The notes: a model not told the origin generated them from the sequence alone. A stretch of 64,000 bases of DNA from VGSG01 sp040756375 (GCA_040756375.1 JBFLZC010000005.1:174556-238555); one strand, 5' to 3'; shown: positions 8,562-18,012, counted from the stretch's first letter. Translations and numbers: made by a program.

Positions 8562-9386
8562 ATGAGAAAAGTGGCAATTTACGGCAAAGGAGGCATCGGC
8601 AAGTCCACCACGACCCAGAATACCGTGGCTGGACTAGCTGAGCTGGACAAGAAAGTTATGGTGGTCGGCTGCGACCCAAAGGCAGACTCAACGAGGCTTC
8701 TCCTTGGCGGCCTTGCCCAGAAGAGCGTCTTGGATACCCTTCGAGAGGAAGGCGAGGATGTGGACCTGGAAGATGTCCGCAAGCAAGGGTTCGCTGAAAC
8801 CATGTGCGTGGAATCGGGCGGGCCTGAACCCGGTGTGGGTTGCGCGGGCCGCGGGATCATTACTTCGATCAACCTTTTGGAATCTCTTGGAGCGTACGAT
8901 GAAGGCGAGAAACTGGACTACGTCTTCTACGATGTACTGGGAGACGTGGTGTGTGGCGGATTCGCGATGCCGATTCGCGAAGGAAAGGCCCAGGAAATCT
9001 ACATCGTTGTTTCCGGAGAAATGATGGCCATGTACGCGGCAAACAACATCTGCAAGGGAATTCGGCGGTATGCGGAATCGGGTGGTGTTCGATTGGGCGG
9101 ACTTATATGCAATAGCCGCAAGGTAGATAACGAAGAGACGATGATTGGGGCTTTTGCTGAGAAGCTCGGCACGCAAATGGTCTATTTTCTGCCGCGCGAC
9201 AATATGGTCCAGAAGGCGGAAATCCACAGGAAGACCGTGATCGAATACGATGCGTCTTCTGAAATGGCTCAACATTATCGCAACCTGGCCAAGCGAATCG
9301 ATGAGAATGACATGTTTGTAGTGCCGAACCCCATGCCCACCGATGCGCTTGAAAAAGTTCTGATGGAGTATGGCGTTCTCGATTAG
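8562..9386 (+). CDS. nifH: Nitrogenase iron protein NifH
   Basis: Dinitrogenase reductase, the ATP-dependent electron donor to the MoFe protein, also needed for FeMo-cofactor maturation. The 274-residue protein begins MRKVAIYGKGGIGKS, with the P-loop at residues 8-15. The two [4Fe-4S]-ligating Cys are in GVGCAGRG and DVVCGGFAMP, and the Arg that DraT can ADP-ribosylate is present (CAGRG). The frame is open further upstream, but ATG 8562 aligns with the family and lies after the sigma-54 promoter. Sequence style and the nifI genes downstream suggest phylogenetic group III (methanogen/clostridial/sulfate-reducer type). Confidence 0.97.
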   Translation: MRKVAIYGKGGIGKSTTTQNTVAGLAELDKKVMVVGCDPKADSTRLLLGGLAQKSVLDTLREEGEDVDLEDVRKQGFAETMCVESGGPEPGVGCAGRGIITSINLLESLGAYDEGEKLDYVFYDVLGDVVCGGFAMPIREGKAQEIYIVVSGEMMAMYAANNICKGIRRYAESGGVRLGGLICNSRKVDNEETMIGAFAEKLGTQMVYFLPRDNMVQKAEIHRKTVIEYDASSEMAQHYRNLAKRIDENDMFVVPNPMPTDALEKVLMEYGVLD

Positions 9387-9433
9387 TGAGATCGGATGTT
9401 CGCATCCAAGTTCAGCAATATAGGGGCATTCAA

Positions 9434-9760
9434 ATGATCATGGTGAGAGCCATTGTGAGACCGGAAAAGAGTTCGGCAGTGATGCAATCATTGCTCGAGG
9501 CCGGATACCCGGCCGTAACAAAAATCGATGTGGCAGGTCGAGGCAAACAGCGCGGCCTCAGATTGGGAAACGTGGTCTACGACGAGCTTCCCAAAGAGTT
9601 GCTCATGGTGGTGGTTCACGAACACGAGAAAGATTTCGTGGTTCGAGCCATCCTAGAGAGCGCTCGTACCGGAGACAAGGGAGCGTACGGAGACGGCAAG
9701 ATCTTCATAACCCCGGTTGAGGAGGCCTACACCATCAGTACCGGTGAGCGAGAAGCCTGA
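9434..9760 (+). CDS. nifI1: Nitrogenase PII-like regulator NifI1
   Basis: This PII-family (GlnB-like) protein, with NifI2, switches nitrogenase off in response to ammonium by direct binding, as shown in Methanococcus maripaludis. The 108-residue protein starts MIMVRAIVRPEKSSAVMQSLL and has the T-loop region GRGKQRGLRLGNVVYDELPKE and the C-terminal GDGKIFITPVEEAYTISTGE. The start at 9434 is preceded by TAGGGGC. Its place between nifH and nifD is diagnostic for groups II/III and suggests post-translational shut-off here. Confidence 0.92.
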   Translation: MIMVRAIVRPEKSSAVMQSLLEAGYPAVTKIDVAGRGKQRGLRLGNVVYDELPKELLMVVVHEHEKDFVVRAILESARTGDKGAYGDGKIFITPVEEAYTISTGEREA

Positions 9761-9785
9761 GCACACGAAATTCACGGAGTCCAAC

Positions 9786-10193
9786 ATGAAGGAAATCGTG
9801 GCGATTATAAGACAGAACAGAATCAACCAGACCAAGGAAAGCTTGATCGCAGCAGGATTCCCTGCCGCGACTGCAACCAGAGCGCTTGGGCGAGGAAGGC
9901 GGCCGGTAGAGTTCGATCTCTTAAATGCAATAAACGAAAACCCCAAGGAGAGTGCCGAAATTCTTCCCACTTTGGCTCAAGGCGGACGCCTCTATCCCAA
10001 GAGGATAATCAGTATGGTGGTGCCTGACGAAAAAGTAGCGGAGCTGATTCGCACGATAATCAAGGTGAATCAGACCGGCAACCCCGGAGACGGAAAGGTT
10101 TTCGTTTGCCCTGTCAATGACGTGATAAGAGTCAGAACCGGCGAAACCGGGCCGGCAGCCATCGACGAAATGAATGGATCGAACGGGAGGTAG
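9786..10193 (+). CDS. nifI2: Nitrogenase PII-like regulator NifI2
   Basis: Second subunit of the NifI1/NifI2 switch that senses 2-oxoglutarate and inhibits dinitrogenase. It has 135 residues starting MKEIVAIIRQNRINQTKESL, with the long T-loop insertion typical of NifI2 (LGRGRRPVEFDLLNAINENP...GRLYPKRIISMVVPDE) and a C-terminal GDGKVFVCPVNDVIRVRTGE. ATG 9786 aligns with the family; an upstream in-frame TTG would overlap nifI1. nifD starts 2 bases after the stop. Confidence 0.92.
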   Translation: MKEIVAIIRQNRINQTKESLIAAGFPAATATRALGRGRRPVEFDLLNAINENPKESAEILPTLAQGGRLYPKRIISMVVPDEKVAELIRTIIKVNQTGNPGDGKVFVCPVNDVIRVRTGETGPAAIDEMNGSNGR

Positions 10194-10195
10194 CA

Positions 10196-11824
10196 ATGTC
10201 CGGCTCAAGATTGACTCAAAATCCCGCGATCGACCCGGAACAATTTGTGAAGGACGTGTGCGACCTTTATCCGACCAAAGTCGCGAAAAAACGTCTCAAA
10301 CACTTTATCGTGCGCGATCCTTCACAGGAACAAGAAATCGAAGCAAACGTTCGAACGGTGCCCGGGATCATCACTCAGCGTGGGTGCTGCTTTGCAGGGT
10401 GCAAAGGAGTGGTGATAGGTCCCATAGGGGATATGGTCCATATTGTTCACGGGCCCATCGGATGTGCCTACTATTCTTGGGGCATTCGACGCAATATGTT
10501 CAAGCCCAGAGAGGACGGCCATAATTTCCTGCCGTATTGCTTTTCTACAGATATGCAGGACCAGGACGTCATCTTTGGTGGAGAAAAGAAACTGCGGCTT
10601 GCAATAGAGGAAGCATACAACATTTTCAAGCCGAAGGCGATCAGTGTTCATGCAACGTGCCCCGTCGGCCTCATCGGAGACGATGTCCAAGCAGTCGCCA
10701 AAGAGATGAGCGGTAAACTGGGCGTTCAAGTGCTCGCGTTCAACTGTGAAGGTTACAAAGGTGTCAGCCAGTCCGGAGGACATCATATCGCGAACAACAA
10801 ACTATTTGAACACATAGTGGGCACTGATGATTCCGGTGAAGAACAAGGTTTCACGGTGAACCTTCTGGGCGAGTACAACATCGGCGGCGATGCGTGGGAA
10901 ATCGAGCGGGTATTCGAAAAGTGCGGCATCCGCGTGCTTTCCACATTCAGTGGCAACGCGTCCGTAGATGAAATGAGACGCGCACACCTCGCGCAAGTGA
11001 ACCTGGTGATGTGTCACCGTTCCATCAACTACATGGCCGAAATGATGGAAACAGCTTTCGGTATTCCGTGGATTAAGGTCAATTTCATTGGCATCCGAGG
11101 CATGGCAAAGAGCCTCAGAAAGATCGCGGCCTTCTTTGAGGATCCTGACCTCACAAAAAAGGTTGAGGCCGTGATCGAAGAAGAAGTTGCCGAAGCGGAA
11201 AAGGAAATCGCGGCGTTTAGAACACGACTCCAAGGAAGAACAGTGATGCTTTTTGTCGGCGGATCGCGAGCCCATCATTACCAGGACTTGTTCAAAGATC
11301 TCGGCATGGAAACTGTGGTGGCCGGCTATGAGTTCGCGCACAAGGACGATTACGAAGGCAGAAAGGTAATCCCGAACCTCAAAGTGGACGCCGACAGCCG
11401 CAACATTGAAGAGCTCAAAGTGGAAGCGGACCCAACTCGGTATCGCCCGAGAAAAGAACCCGAGGCGCTGGAGCGACTCAAGGCAGAATGCATTGTGGAT
11501 TACTACGAAGGTATGATGCCGGATATGCCCGAGGGAACGCTGGTGATTGATGATGTGAGCCATGTGGAGTTGGAAAAGTTGATCGAGAAATTCAGGCCTG
11601 ATCTGATTTGCTCGGGGATCAAAGATAAGTACATAATCGAGAAGTTCGGCGTACCTTCCAAGCAACTCCACAACTACGATTACAGCGGCCCGTATGCAGG
11701 TTTTAAGGGAGCGGTCAATTTCGGAAAGGATGTGGACATGATGGTAAACAATCCTGCCTGGAAGTTGCTCAAGGCTCCGTGGCAAAAGAGCCCATTACTG
11801 AAGGCCAAACTGGCCGTGGAGTAG
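10196..11824 (+). CDS. nifD: Nitrogenase MoFe protein alpha chain NifD
   Basis: Carries FeMo-cofactor and half of the P-cluster. It has 542 residues. P-cluster Cys are at 64 (RGCCFAGCKG), 90 (GPIGCAY) and 155 (ATCPVG). The His pair of GGHHIAN is at 196-197, and the cofactor Cys is at 273 (VMCHRSINY). The HNYDYSGPYAGFKG segment near 487 supplies the cofactor His. An extra stretch around residues 390-440 (LKVDADSRNIEELKVEADP) matches the roughly 50-residue insertion of clostridial group III NifD. Start ATG 10196 follows GGGAGGTAGC. Confidence 0.97.
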   Translation: MSGSRLTQNPAIDPEQFVKDVCDLYPTKVAKKRLKHFIVRDPSQEQEIEANVRTVPGIITQRGCCFAGCKGVVIGPIGDMVHIVHGPIGCAYYSWGIRRNMFKPREDGHNFLPYCFSTDMQDQDVIFGGEKKLRLAIEEAYNIFKPKAISVHATCPVGLIGDDVQAVAKEMSGKLGVQVLAFNCEGYKGVSQSGGHHIANNKLFEHIVGTDDSGEEQGFTVNLLGEYNIGGDAWEIERVFEKCGIRVLSTFSGNASVDEMRRAHLAQVNLVMCHRSINYMAEMMETAFGIPWIKVNFIGIRGMAKSLRKIAAFFEDPDLTKKVEAVIEEEVAEAEKEIAAFRTRLQGRTVMLFVGGSRAHHYQDLFKDLGMETVVAGYEFAHKDDYEGRKVIPNLKVDADSRNIEELKVEADPTRYRPRKEPEALERLKAECIVDYYEGMMPDMPEGTLVIDDVSHVELEKLIEKFRPDLICSGIKDKYIIEKFGVPSKQLHNYDYSGPYAGFKGAVNFGKDVDMMVNNPAWKLLKAPWQKSPLLKAKLAVE

Positions 11825-11853
11825 AACCGCATCAAGCGCCAGGAGAAGAAGCT

Positions 11854-13227
11854 ATGTTGGATATGACTCCCAAAGAAATAGTTGAACGTCAGGCCTTGAG
11901 GATAAACCCTGCTAAGACCTGCCAGCCCATCGGCGCGATGTACGCTGCCCTGGGGATTCACCGGTGTTTACCGCACAGTCACGGCAGCCAAGGTTGTTGC
12001 TCGTACCACCGCAGTCACCTGACCCGTCACTATCGCGAGCCGGTGGTTGCGTCCACAAGTTCATTTACTGAAGGCGCGGCAGTGTTTGGAGGTGCCCCCA
12101 ATCTCCGGCAATCGCTCAAGACAATATTTCAGGTTTACGACCCGGATGTAGTTTCGGTTCACACCACGTGTCTCTCTGAGACGATCGGAGATGACATTCC
12201 AAGCATGATCAAGAAAGCACGGGATGACGGTCTGATCCCCGAAAACAAGTGGGTCATTCACGCGAACTGCCCGAGCTATGTGGGATCCCACATTACGGGA
12301 TTCTCTACCATGACAAGAGCTATGGTGGATTATTTTTCCGATAATGGAGACAAAGTTAAAGGACGAATCAACGTGGTCCCAGGTTTTGTAGAGCCTCCGG
12401 ATATGGCGGAGATCAAAAGGGTCGTCACTGAAATGGGCGTTGAGTCCATAGTGTTTCCGGACACCTCTGATGTGCTCAACACGGCCATGACTGGTGATTA
12501 TCGCATGTATCCCAACGGTGGTGTCACGGTGCGCTCTCTTATGAGAACGGGCTCCAGTCAAGCAACGCTGGCTCTGGGCGCGTTCGCGTCGGAGGCCGCG
12601 GCAAAATTGTTGGAAACAAAGTGCGGAGTTCCTTTTCAGCTACTGGATTTACCTATCGGGATTTCCGCCACAGATCGGTTTGTCCAAGCCATCATGGACA
12701 TCACCGGAGCCGAGCCCTCTTCCGGGATGGTGGACGATCGCGGCCGGCTGCTCGACATCGTGACCGATATGCAGCACTACCTCTACAACAAAAAGGTCGC
12801 GCTCTTCGGCGACCCCGACCAGATGGTCGCGTTAACCGATTTCCTCGCGAGCGCAGGAATGAAACCACTGTACGTTATAACCGGAACACCGGGCAAGCGC
12901 TTTGAAGAGCGAGTCCGAGGCATTCTGAAAGATGTGGTCCCTGGAGCGGTGGTCAAAGCGGCAGCAGATCTCTTCTATCTGCATCAGCTCATAAAGAACG
13001 AGCCCGTTGATCTGCTTATCGGGAATACGTACGGCAAGTACATAGCGAGAGCCGAAAACATTCCGTTTGTGCGTTTCGGTTTTCCCATATTGGACCGCGT
13101 GGGCCACAGCTATTTCCCGACCCTCGGGTACCGGGGCGGAATGTATCTCTTGAGCAATATCGTTAACACTTTGTTGGAGCGTAAGGACCAGGATGACCCT
13201 GAAGAAAGGTTTGAGCTGGTGATGTAA
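11854..13227 (+). CDS. nifK: Nitrogenase MoFe protein beta chain NifK
   Basis: Beta subunit of the MoFe protein, supplying the other P-cluster ligands. It has 457 residues, about the short length of Clostridium pasteurianum NifK and shorter than the roughly 520 of Azotobacter. Visible motifs are NPAKTCQPIGAMYAALGIHRC, HGSQGCCSYHRSHLTRHYREP and TTCLSETIGDD, with the C-terminal GFPILDRVGHSYFPTLGYRGG. ATG 11854 is preceded by AGGAGAAG; an in-frame upstream start at 11779 would run inside nifD. Confidence 0.96.
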   Translation: MLDMTPKEIVERQALRINPAKTCQPIGAMYAALGIHRCLPHSHGSQGCCSYHRSHLTRHYREPVVASTSSFTEGAAVFGGAPNLRQSLKTIFQVYDPDVVSVHTTCLSETIGDDIPSMIKKARDDGLIPENKWVIHANCPSYVGSHITGFSTMTRAMVDYFSDNGDKVKGRINVVPGFVEPPDMAEIKRVVTEMGVESIVFPDTSDVLNTAMTGDYRMYPNGGVTVRSLMRTGSSQATLALGAFASEAAAKLLETKCGVPFQLLDLPIGISATDRFVQAIMDITGAEPSSGMVDDRGRLLDIVTDMQHYLYNKKVALFGDPDQMVALTDFLASAGMKPLYVITGTPGKRFEERVRGILKDVVPGAVVKAAADLFYLHQLIKNEPVDLLIGNTYGKYIARAENIPFVRFGFPILDRVGHSYFPTLGYRGGMYLLSNIVNTLLERKDQDDPEERFELVM

Positions 13228-13228
13228 C

Positions 13229-13537
13229 ATGGAAAAACCAAGACACCACATTTTTGTATGTTGCAGCTTTCGAGCCGGAGGCGAAGCCAAAGGTAAGTGC
13301 ATCAAGAAGAACGCTGTGGACTTGATCGGATACCTTGAGTCCGAACTTCCGGATCGCGGAATGGGCGATGTGCTCGTATCCAGCGCAGGGTGTATGAAAC
13401 TGTGTGACCATTCTCCCGTAATGATCGTGTACCCTGAAGCTTATTATTATGGAGGAGTCGAAAGCGAAGAAGCCATCGACGAGATTCTGGATGCACTTGA
13501 AGACGGTCGGGCCGTGGAGAAGTATTTGCTCACCTAA
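13229..13537 (+). CDS. Thioredoxin-like [2Fe-2S] ferredoxin of the nif operon
   Basis: A 102-residue protein with the Cys pattern of the thioredoxin-fold [2Fe-2S] ferredoxins: HIFVCCSFR...GKCIKK near the N-terminus and SSAGCMKLCDHSPVMIVYPE further on. Clostridium pasteurianum has a similar ferredoxin that interacts with its MoFe protein, so a role in electron supply or cofactor assembly is plausible. It starts 1 base after the nifK stop and lies between nifK and nifE, so it is transcribed with the structural genes. No standalone nifX is present here. Confidence 0.88.
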   Translation: MEKPRHHIFVCCSFRAGGEAKGKCIKKNAVDLIGYLESELPDRGMGDVLVSSAGCMKLCDHSPVMIVYPEAYYYGGVESEEAIDEILDALEDGRAVEKYLLT

Positions 13538-13643
13538 AGAGCGTCTTCAATACAGCGAATCGATTACAGTCCACGAAAATGACTGCGCTGTCGGACCGCA
13601 CGGCGGTGCGCCTCTATCTGAAAAGCTCGTGAGAGTAAGACCA

Positions 13644-15071
13644 ATGAAGGCCCCTGTTTTCAACGAAAGAAAAGATCAAATACACCGAAAAGGCGAGCAG
13701 CCGTTTCATATGTCCTGCAACAAAGACAGTCTTGCAGGCGCGGTGAGTCAACGGGCCTGTGTCTTCTGCGGGTCAAGAGTGGTCCTCTATCCGATAGCAG
13801 ACGCTTTGCACCTTGTGCATGGTCCGATCGGGTGTGCGGCTTACACATGGGACATACGCGGGGCTTTGTCTTCAGGTCCGGAACTGCATCGCCTCAGCTT
13901 TTCCACGGACCTGCAGGAACGTGACGTAATCTTCGGCGGCGAAGCCAAATTACACAGAGCTCTTCATGAGCTGATTGACAGGCACGATCCCAAGGCCGCG
14001 TTTGTATACTCCACGTGCATTGTGGGGATCATCGGTGATGATCTCGAAGCAGTCTGCAAACGAGTTGCCGGAGAGAAAGGCATTCCAGTAATTCCCGTGC
14101 AATCGGAAGGTTTCAAAGGTAATAAGCGGGAAGGTTACAGCGCAGCGTGTAAGGCATTATTCCGTTTAGTCGGCACTGGCGATACTTCTGGAATCTCACC
14201 CGCAAGCATTAACATTCTTGGGGATTTTAACCTTGCCGGAGAGATCTGGATAGTGCGCAACTATTTCGAGCGAATGGGGCTTCAAGTGGTGGCGAACATT
14301 ACAGGGGACGGTCGCATACATGATATCCAGCGAGCTCACGGAGCTACCTTGAATGTCGTCCAGTGCTCAGGTTCGACCATGGATCTTGCAAAAATGATGA
14401 AAGAGCAATACGGAACGCCATTTCTTCGAGTCTCATATTTCGGGGTGGACGACATGGCCGAATCCCTCTACCAAGTCGCGCATTTCTTTGAAGATCTATC
14501 ACATGGAATCATGGAGCGCACACGCGACCTTGTAATGGAAGAGCTCGTCACGCTCTACCCTAAGTTGCAGGAGTACCGGAAAGCGCTCGATGGCAAAAAG
14601 GCCGCGATTTATGTCGGCGGCGCGTTCAAAGCATTCTCCCTTGTGAAGGCTTTCAGGCTCCTGGGAATGCAAGTGGTCCTCGTAGGCTCTCAGACCGGCA
14701 CGGAAGAGGACTACCGAGAACTCCACGAAATTACCGACGAAGGTACCATAATCGTGGATGATTCCAACCCACTGGAGCTGTCAGCATTCTTACAGGAAAA
14801 GGATGTGGACATCTTTGTCGGCGGCGTGAAAGAACGGCCGATCGCTTACAAACTCGGCGTAGGTTTTTGCGATCACAACCACGAGCGCAAGCACGCGCTT
14901 GAAGGATTCATAGGAATGCTGAACTTCGCGCAAGAAGTCTATTCCACCGTCATGAGCCCGGTATGGCGGTTTGTTCCTCGTAGAACATGCCTTGACCTCG
15001 CAGCGTTACCAACATCCTGTGAGTCAAAAAGTCTCGGAAAGCAAGAGATGAAACGTGCTGTGAGTGCGTAA
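13644..15071 (+). CDS. nifE: FeMo-cofactor scaffold protein NifE
   Basis: NifE and NifN form the scaffold on which the NifB product is converted to FeMo-co. It has 475 residues. Characteristic stretches are SQRACVFCGSRVVLYPIADALHLVHGPIGC, HRLSFSTDLQERDVIFGGE and STCIVGIIGDD, with IIVDDSNPLELSAFLQEKDVDIFVGGVKERP near the C-terminus. It lacks the NifD cofactor Cys context (VVQCSGSTMDLAK instead). ATG 13644 (MKAPVFNERKDQIHRKG) fits the family; a longer frame upstream overlaps the ferredoxin gene. Confidence 0.94.
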   Translation: MKAPVFNERKDQIHRKGEQPFHMSCNKDSLAGAVSQRACVFCGSRVVLYPIADALHLVHGPIGCAAYTWDIRGALSSGPELHRLSFSTDLQERDVIFGGEAKLHRALHELIDRHDPKAAFVYSTCIVGIIGDDLEAVCKRVAGEKGIPVIPVQSEGFKGNKREGYSAACKALFRLVGTGDTSGISPASINILGDFNLAGEIWIVRNYFERMGLQVVANITGDGRIHDIQRAHGATLNVVQCSGSTMDLAKMMKEQYGTPFLRVSYFGVDDMAESLYQVAHFFEDLSHGIMERTRDLVMEELVTLYPKLQEYRKALDGKKAAIYVGGAFKAFSLVKAFRLLGMQVVLVGSQTGTEEDYRELHEITDEGTIIVDDSNPLELSAFLQEKDVDIFVGGVKERPIAYKLGVGFCDHNHERKHALEGFIGMLNFAQEVYSTVMSPVWRFVPRRTCLDLAALPTSCESKSLGKQEMKRAVSA

Positions 15072-15144
15072 CACTCTCGATGAAACTAGATGGCTACGAC
15101 CTGCAACAGATGCTATCAACTCGAACCGTGTTGGAGAAGCTGAC

Positions 15145-16515
15145 ATGCTTACGAAACCTGAACCGTATGTCTCAACAACAAATGCGTGCAAGTTATGCAA
15201 GCCGTTGGGAGCCTGCATTGCCTTTCGAGGCATCGAGGGCGCGGTGCCGTTTCTCCATGGTTCTCAAGGTTGCGCGACATACATGCGAAGATACATTATC
15301 AGCCATTTCAGAGAGCCGATGGATATCGCGTCTTCGTCGCTGGGTGAAAAGCACGCGGTGTACGGAGGAGGTCCCAATCTCAAACTTGGCATAAGAAATG
15401 TGATGTCCAAGTACGAAGCGGGCTTGATAGGCATTGCAACTACCTGCCTGACGGAAACCATCGGAGACGACGTGCCGATGTTGGTTAGGGAGTTCCTTCG
15501 CGATTTCCCTGACGCCGTGCAACAGAATGGATCACCCGCGCTTGTTACGGTGTCGACTCCCAGCTACTCCGGGACCCACATGGAAGGGTTTCACGCCGCC
15601 GTGAAGGCGGTTGTCGATCAATTGGCCACATCTGAGAAGAAACACGACGGAATGAGCTTGCTGCCAGGGTTTGTGTCCCCGGCCGACATACGATATTTGA
15701 AAGAAGTATTCGATGACTTTGCCCTGACATCCACAATTTTGCCGGACATTTCCCTTACCCTCGATGCGCCCGCATTGCAGTACTACGAAAAGCTGCCCTC
15801 GGGCGGCACATCGGTTGCTGCAATAAGAGCAATGGGTGGATCTGCCGCGGCCATCGAATTGGGGCGCACCCTCGCAGGGCAGCCTAGCGCGGGTACGTTG
15901 CTCAACCAACGATTTGCTACCCCGCTCCATAGTCTTGGAATGCCCATCGGCCTCAGGGAGACAGATCTCTTTTTCGAGGCTTTAGAGGGCTTGTCGGGAC
16001 GCCCGACTCCCGAGACCCATGCGCTTGAGCGTGGCCGCCTGATCGACGCTTATGTGGATGGACACAAATATCTGTTTCACAAGAGAGCTGTTGTTTATGG
16101 CGAAGAGGATCTCGTAATCGGTCTCACGGCCTTCCTGGCAGAGATCGGAGTGAAGCCGGTGCTTGTGGCATCGGGTGGTCGCAGCGGTCGTCTTTCACAG
16201 TGCATAAGTGACGTCACCGGCGACATTTTGGCAGAGCCACCGGTCGTGCTTGAAGGAGTAGACTTCTATGACATAGCCGACGTCGCGGAGTCGCTCTCCC
16301 CGCAACTCTTATTGGGCAACAGCAAAGGATATCACCTTGCCCGCCGCTGGGGAGTCCCATTGATTCGCGTGGGCTTTCCCATCCACGACCGTTTCGGCGG
16401 ACACAGAACGTTGCACGTGGGCTACCGAGGGGCCCAGGTTCTTTTGGACAGAATTGTGAACGCTTTGATCGAGGATCAACAAGAACGCTCGCCCGTGGGC
16501 TACAGCTATATATGA
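15145..16515 (+). CDS. nifN: FeMo-cofactor scaffold protein NifN
   Basis: NifK-like partner of NifE, 456 residues. It begins MLTKPEPYVSTTNACKLCKPLGACIAFRG and contains FLHGSQGCATYMRRYIISHFREP and TTCLTETIGDD, with VGFPIHDRFGGHRTLHVGYRG at the end. I prefer ATG 15145, with GGAG about 9 bases upstream; an in-frame GTG at 15064 overlaps the nifE end. It is co-directional and nearly contiguous with nifE and nifB. Confidence 0.93.
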   Translation: MLTKPEPYVSTTNACKLCKPLGACIAFRGIEGAVPFLHGSQGCATYMRRYIISHFREPMDIASSSLGEKHAVYGGGPNLKLGIRNVMSKYEAGLIGIATTCLTETIGDDVPMLVREFLRDFPDAVQQNGSPALVTVSTPSYSGTHMEGFHAAVKAVVDQLATSEKKHDGMSLLPGFVSPADIRYLKEVFDDFALTSTILPDISLTLDAPALQYYEKLPSGGTSVAAIRAMGGSAAAIELGRTLAGQPSAGTLLNQRFATPLHSLGMPIGLRETDLFFEALEGLSGRPTPETHALERGRLIDAYVDGHKYLFHKRAVVYGEEDLVIGLTAFLAEIGVKPVLVASGGRSGRLSQCISDVTGDILAEPPVVLEGVDFYDIADVAESLSPQLLLGNSKGYHLARRWGVPLIRVGFPIHDRFGGHRTLHVGYRGAQVLLDRIVNALIEDQQERSPVGYSYI

Positions 16516-16528
16516 GAGGAATCGTAAA

Positions 16529-17803
16529 ATGAATATCGGCCTGGACATTAGTCGGCATCCCTGCTTCAATGCAAGCGCCAAACAGACGTGTGGCCGAGTC
16601 CATCTTCCGGTAGCTCCGAAGTGTAATATCAAATGCAATTACTGTAACCGGAAATACGACTGCGTGAATGAAAGCCGGCCTGGCGTCACCAGTTCGGTTC
16701 TTACTCCTCAACAGGCGGTACTGTACCTGCATAAAGTACTGAACAAGGCGCCCAATATCACGGTTGCAGGCATCGCCGGGCCTGGAGACGCCTTTGCCCA
16801 ACCCGAAGTCACCATCCAGACCTTGCGGCTCATACGGCAGAGTTTTCCGAATCTCTTGTTGTGCCTGGCTACAAATGGCCTCAATTTGGCTCCTTTCGTG
16901 CCGGAAATCGCCGAGCTGGGCGTCTCACACGTTACGGTCACGGTAAACGCCGTGGATCCTGAGATCGGGGCTAAAATCTATGCGTGGGTTCGTGACGGCA
17001 AGACCGTGTACAGAGGACTCGCGGCGGCCCAATTGCTCTTGCAACGACAATTGGCTGCTATCGCCGATCTAAAGGCCAGCGGAATCATCGTGAAAGTCAA
17101 TACAATAGTCATCCCGGGAATCAACGATCAACATGTGCCTGACGTGTCCCGCGCCATGAATGAATTGGGAGTCGACATACAAAACTGTATGAGCATGTAT
17201 CCTAATCAGGGCACGCCATTCGAGAGTATTGGCGAGCTTAGCCCGGAGGAGTTGGTGGCTCTTCGGCACACCGCTGGAAAACACATCCCTCAGATGAAAC
17301 ACTGCACGCGCTGCAGGGCGGATGCTGTAGGCTTGCTGGAACAAGATCGTTCAGTCGAATTCAGGGAATGTCTCTCCGCGTGTTCGCAAACCATACCGGT
17401 GCCGGCGGGTGGCAAACCCTTCGTAGCGGTGGCAACGATGGAAGGCATTCTTGTAAATCAACATCTTGGTGAAGCTCACCGTTTTCAAGTCTGGGGCCAG
17501 TCTCCGGATGGATATCAATTCCTTGAGGAGCGAAAAGCTCCTGAAAGAGGCTCCGGCGTGCAGCGATGGTATGAACTGGCAGAACTGCTCACCGATTGCC
17601 GCGCGGTCATGGTCAGCGGCATTGGTGAAATCCCTGCGCAGGTTCTCACGGAAAGCGGAATAGTTCCAATCGAGATGACCGGCTTCATCCAGATGGGTCT
17701 TGACGCAGTATACCAAGGCGGGAACCCTGCTCTCCTGAAAGGCAGGCGCCAGGGCTGCTCAACAGGTATGGCCTGTTCAGGTTCCGGTGACGGATGTGGA
17801 TGA
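16529..17803 (+). CDS. nifB: NifB radical SAM FeMo-cofactor synthase with C-terminal NifX-like domain
   Basis: NifB makes NifB-co, the 8Fe-9S-C core of FeMo-co. The radical SAM CxxxCxxC is at Cys32, Cys36 and Cys39 (PKCNIKCNYCN). Further Cys follow in HCTRCRADA and ECLSACSQ. From about residue 300 a NifX/NafY-type domain begins (PFVAVATMEGILVNQHLGEAHRF). The tail is Cys/Gly-rich (GCSTGMACSGSGDGCG). At 424 residues it is a two-domain NifB. It is the last gene of the operon before the right-hand repeat. Confidence 0.95.
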   Translation: MNIGLDISRHPCFNASAKQTCGRVHLPVAPKCNIKCNYCNRKYDCVNESRPGVTSSVLTPQQAVLYLHKVLNKAPNITVAGIAGPGDAFAQPEVTIQTLRLIRQSFPNLLLCLATNGLNLAPFVPEIAELGVSHVTVTVNAVDPEIGAKIYAWVRDGKTVYRGLAAAQLLLQRQLAAIADLKASGIIVKVNTIVIPGINDQHVPDVSRAMNELGVDIQNCMSMYPNQGTPFESIGELSPEELVALRHTAGKHIPQMKHCTRCRADAVGLLEQDRSVEFRECLSACSQTIPVPAGGKPFVAVATMEGILVNQHLGEAHRFQVWGQSPDGYQFLEERKAPERGSGVQRWYELAELLTDCRAVMVSGIGEIPAQVLTESGIVPIEMTGFIQMGLDAVYQGGNPALLKGRRQGCSTGMACSGSGDGCG

Positions 17804-17812
17804 AGTTATACA

Positions 17813-18012
17813 GGTTGTCAAAATCCTTGGCTTCTTGGACGGCCCGCGCTTGAAGAAAGACCGGTGGGGGCCGGCGTCCCCCGGATCGAGTCCGGGGCAG
17901 GCTCTGTTGGCCCGAGCTGGTTGATATTTTTAAGGAAAATGTGCCGGCACGGAGGCCGGCACCTACCAATGCGCAAACGACAATCGGATATTATTTTTGA
18001 CACTTACTATAA
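17813..18012 (+). repeat. Dispersed repeat, copy 2 (right of nif operon)
   Basis: Direct-orientation relative of 8150-8324, with an extra internal segment CCGGATCGAGTCCGGGGCAGG (about 17881-17901). That segment also appears, as CCGGATCACGTCCGGGG, in the repeat at 55407-55511. The two copies lie about 9.7 kb apart and enclose exactly the nifH-to-nifB operon. Confidence 0.85.

Noticed and set aside
8150..18012. The repeat pair as terminal repeats of a transposon carrying nif
   Set aside because: The copies differ in length, lack a transposase between them and show no target duplication that I can see; related units occur elsewhere.
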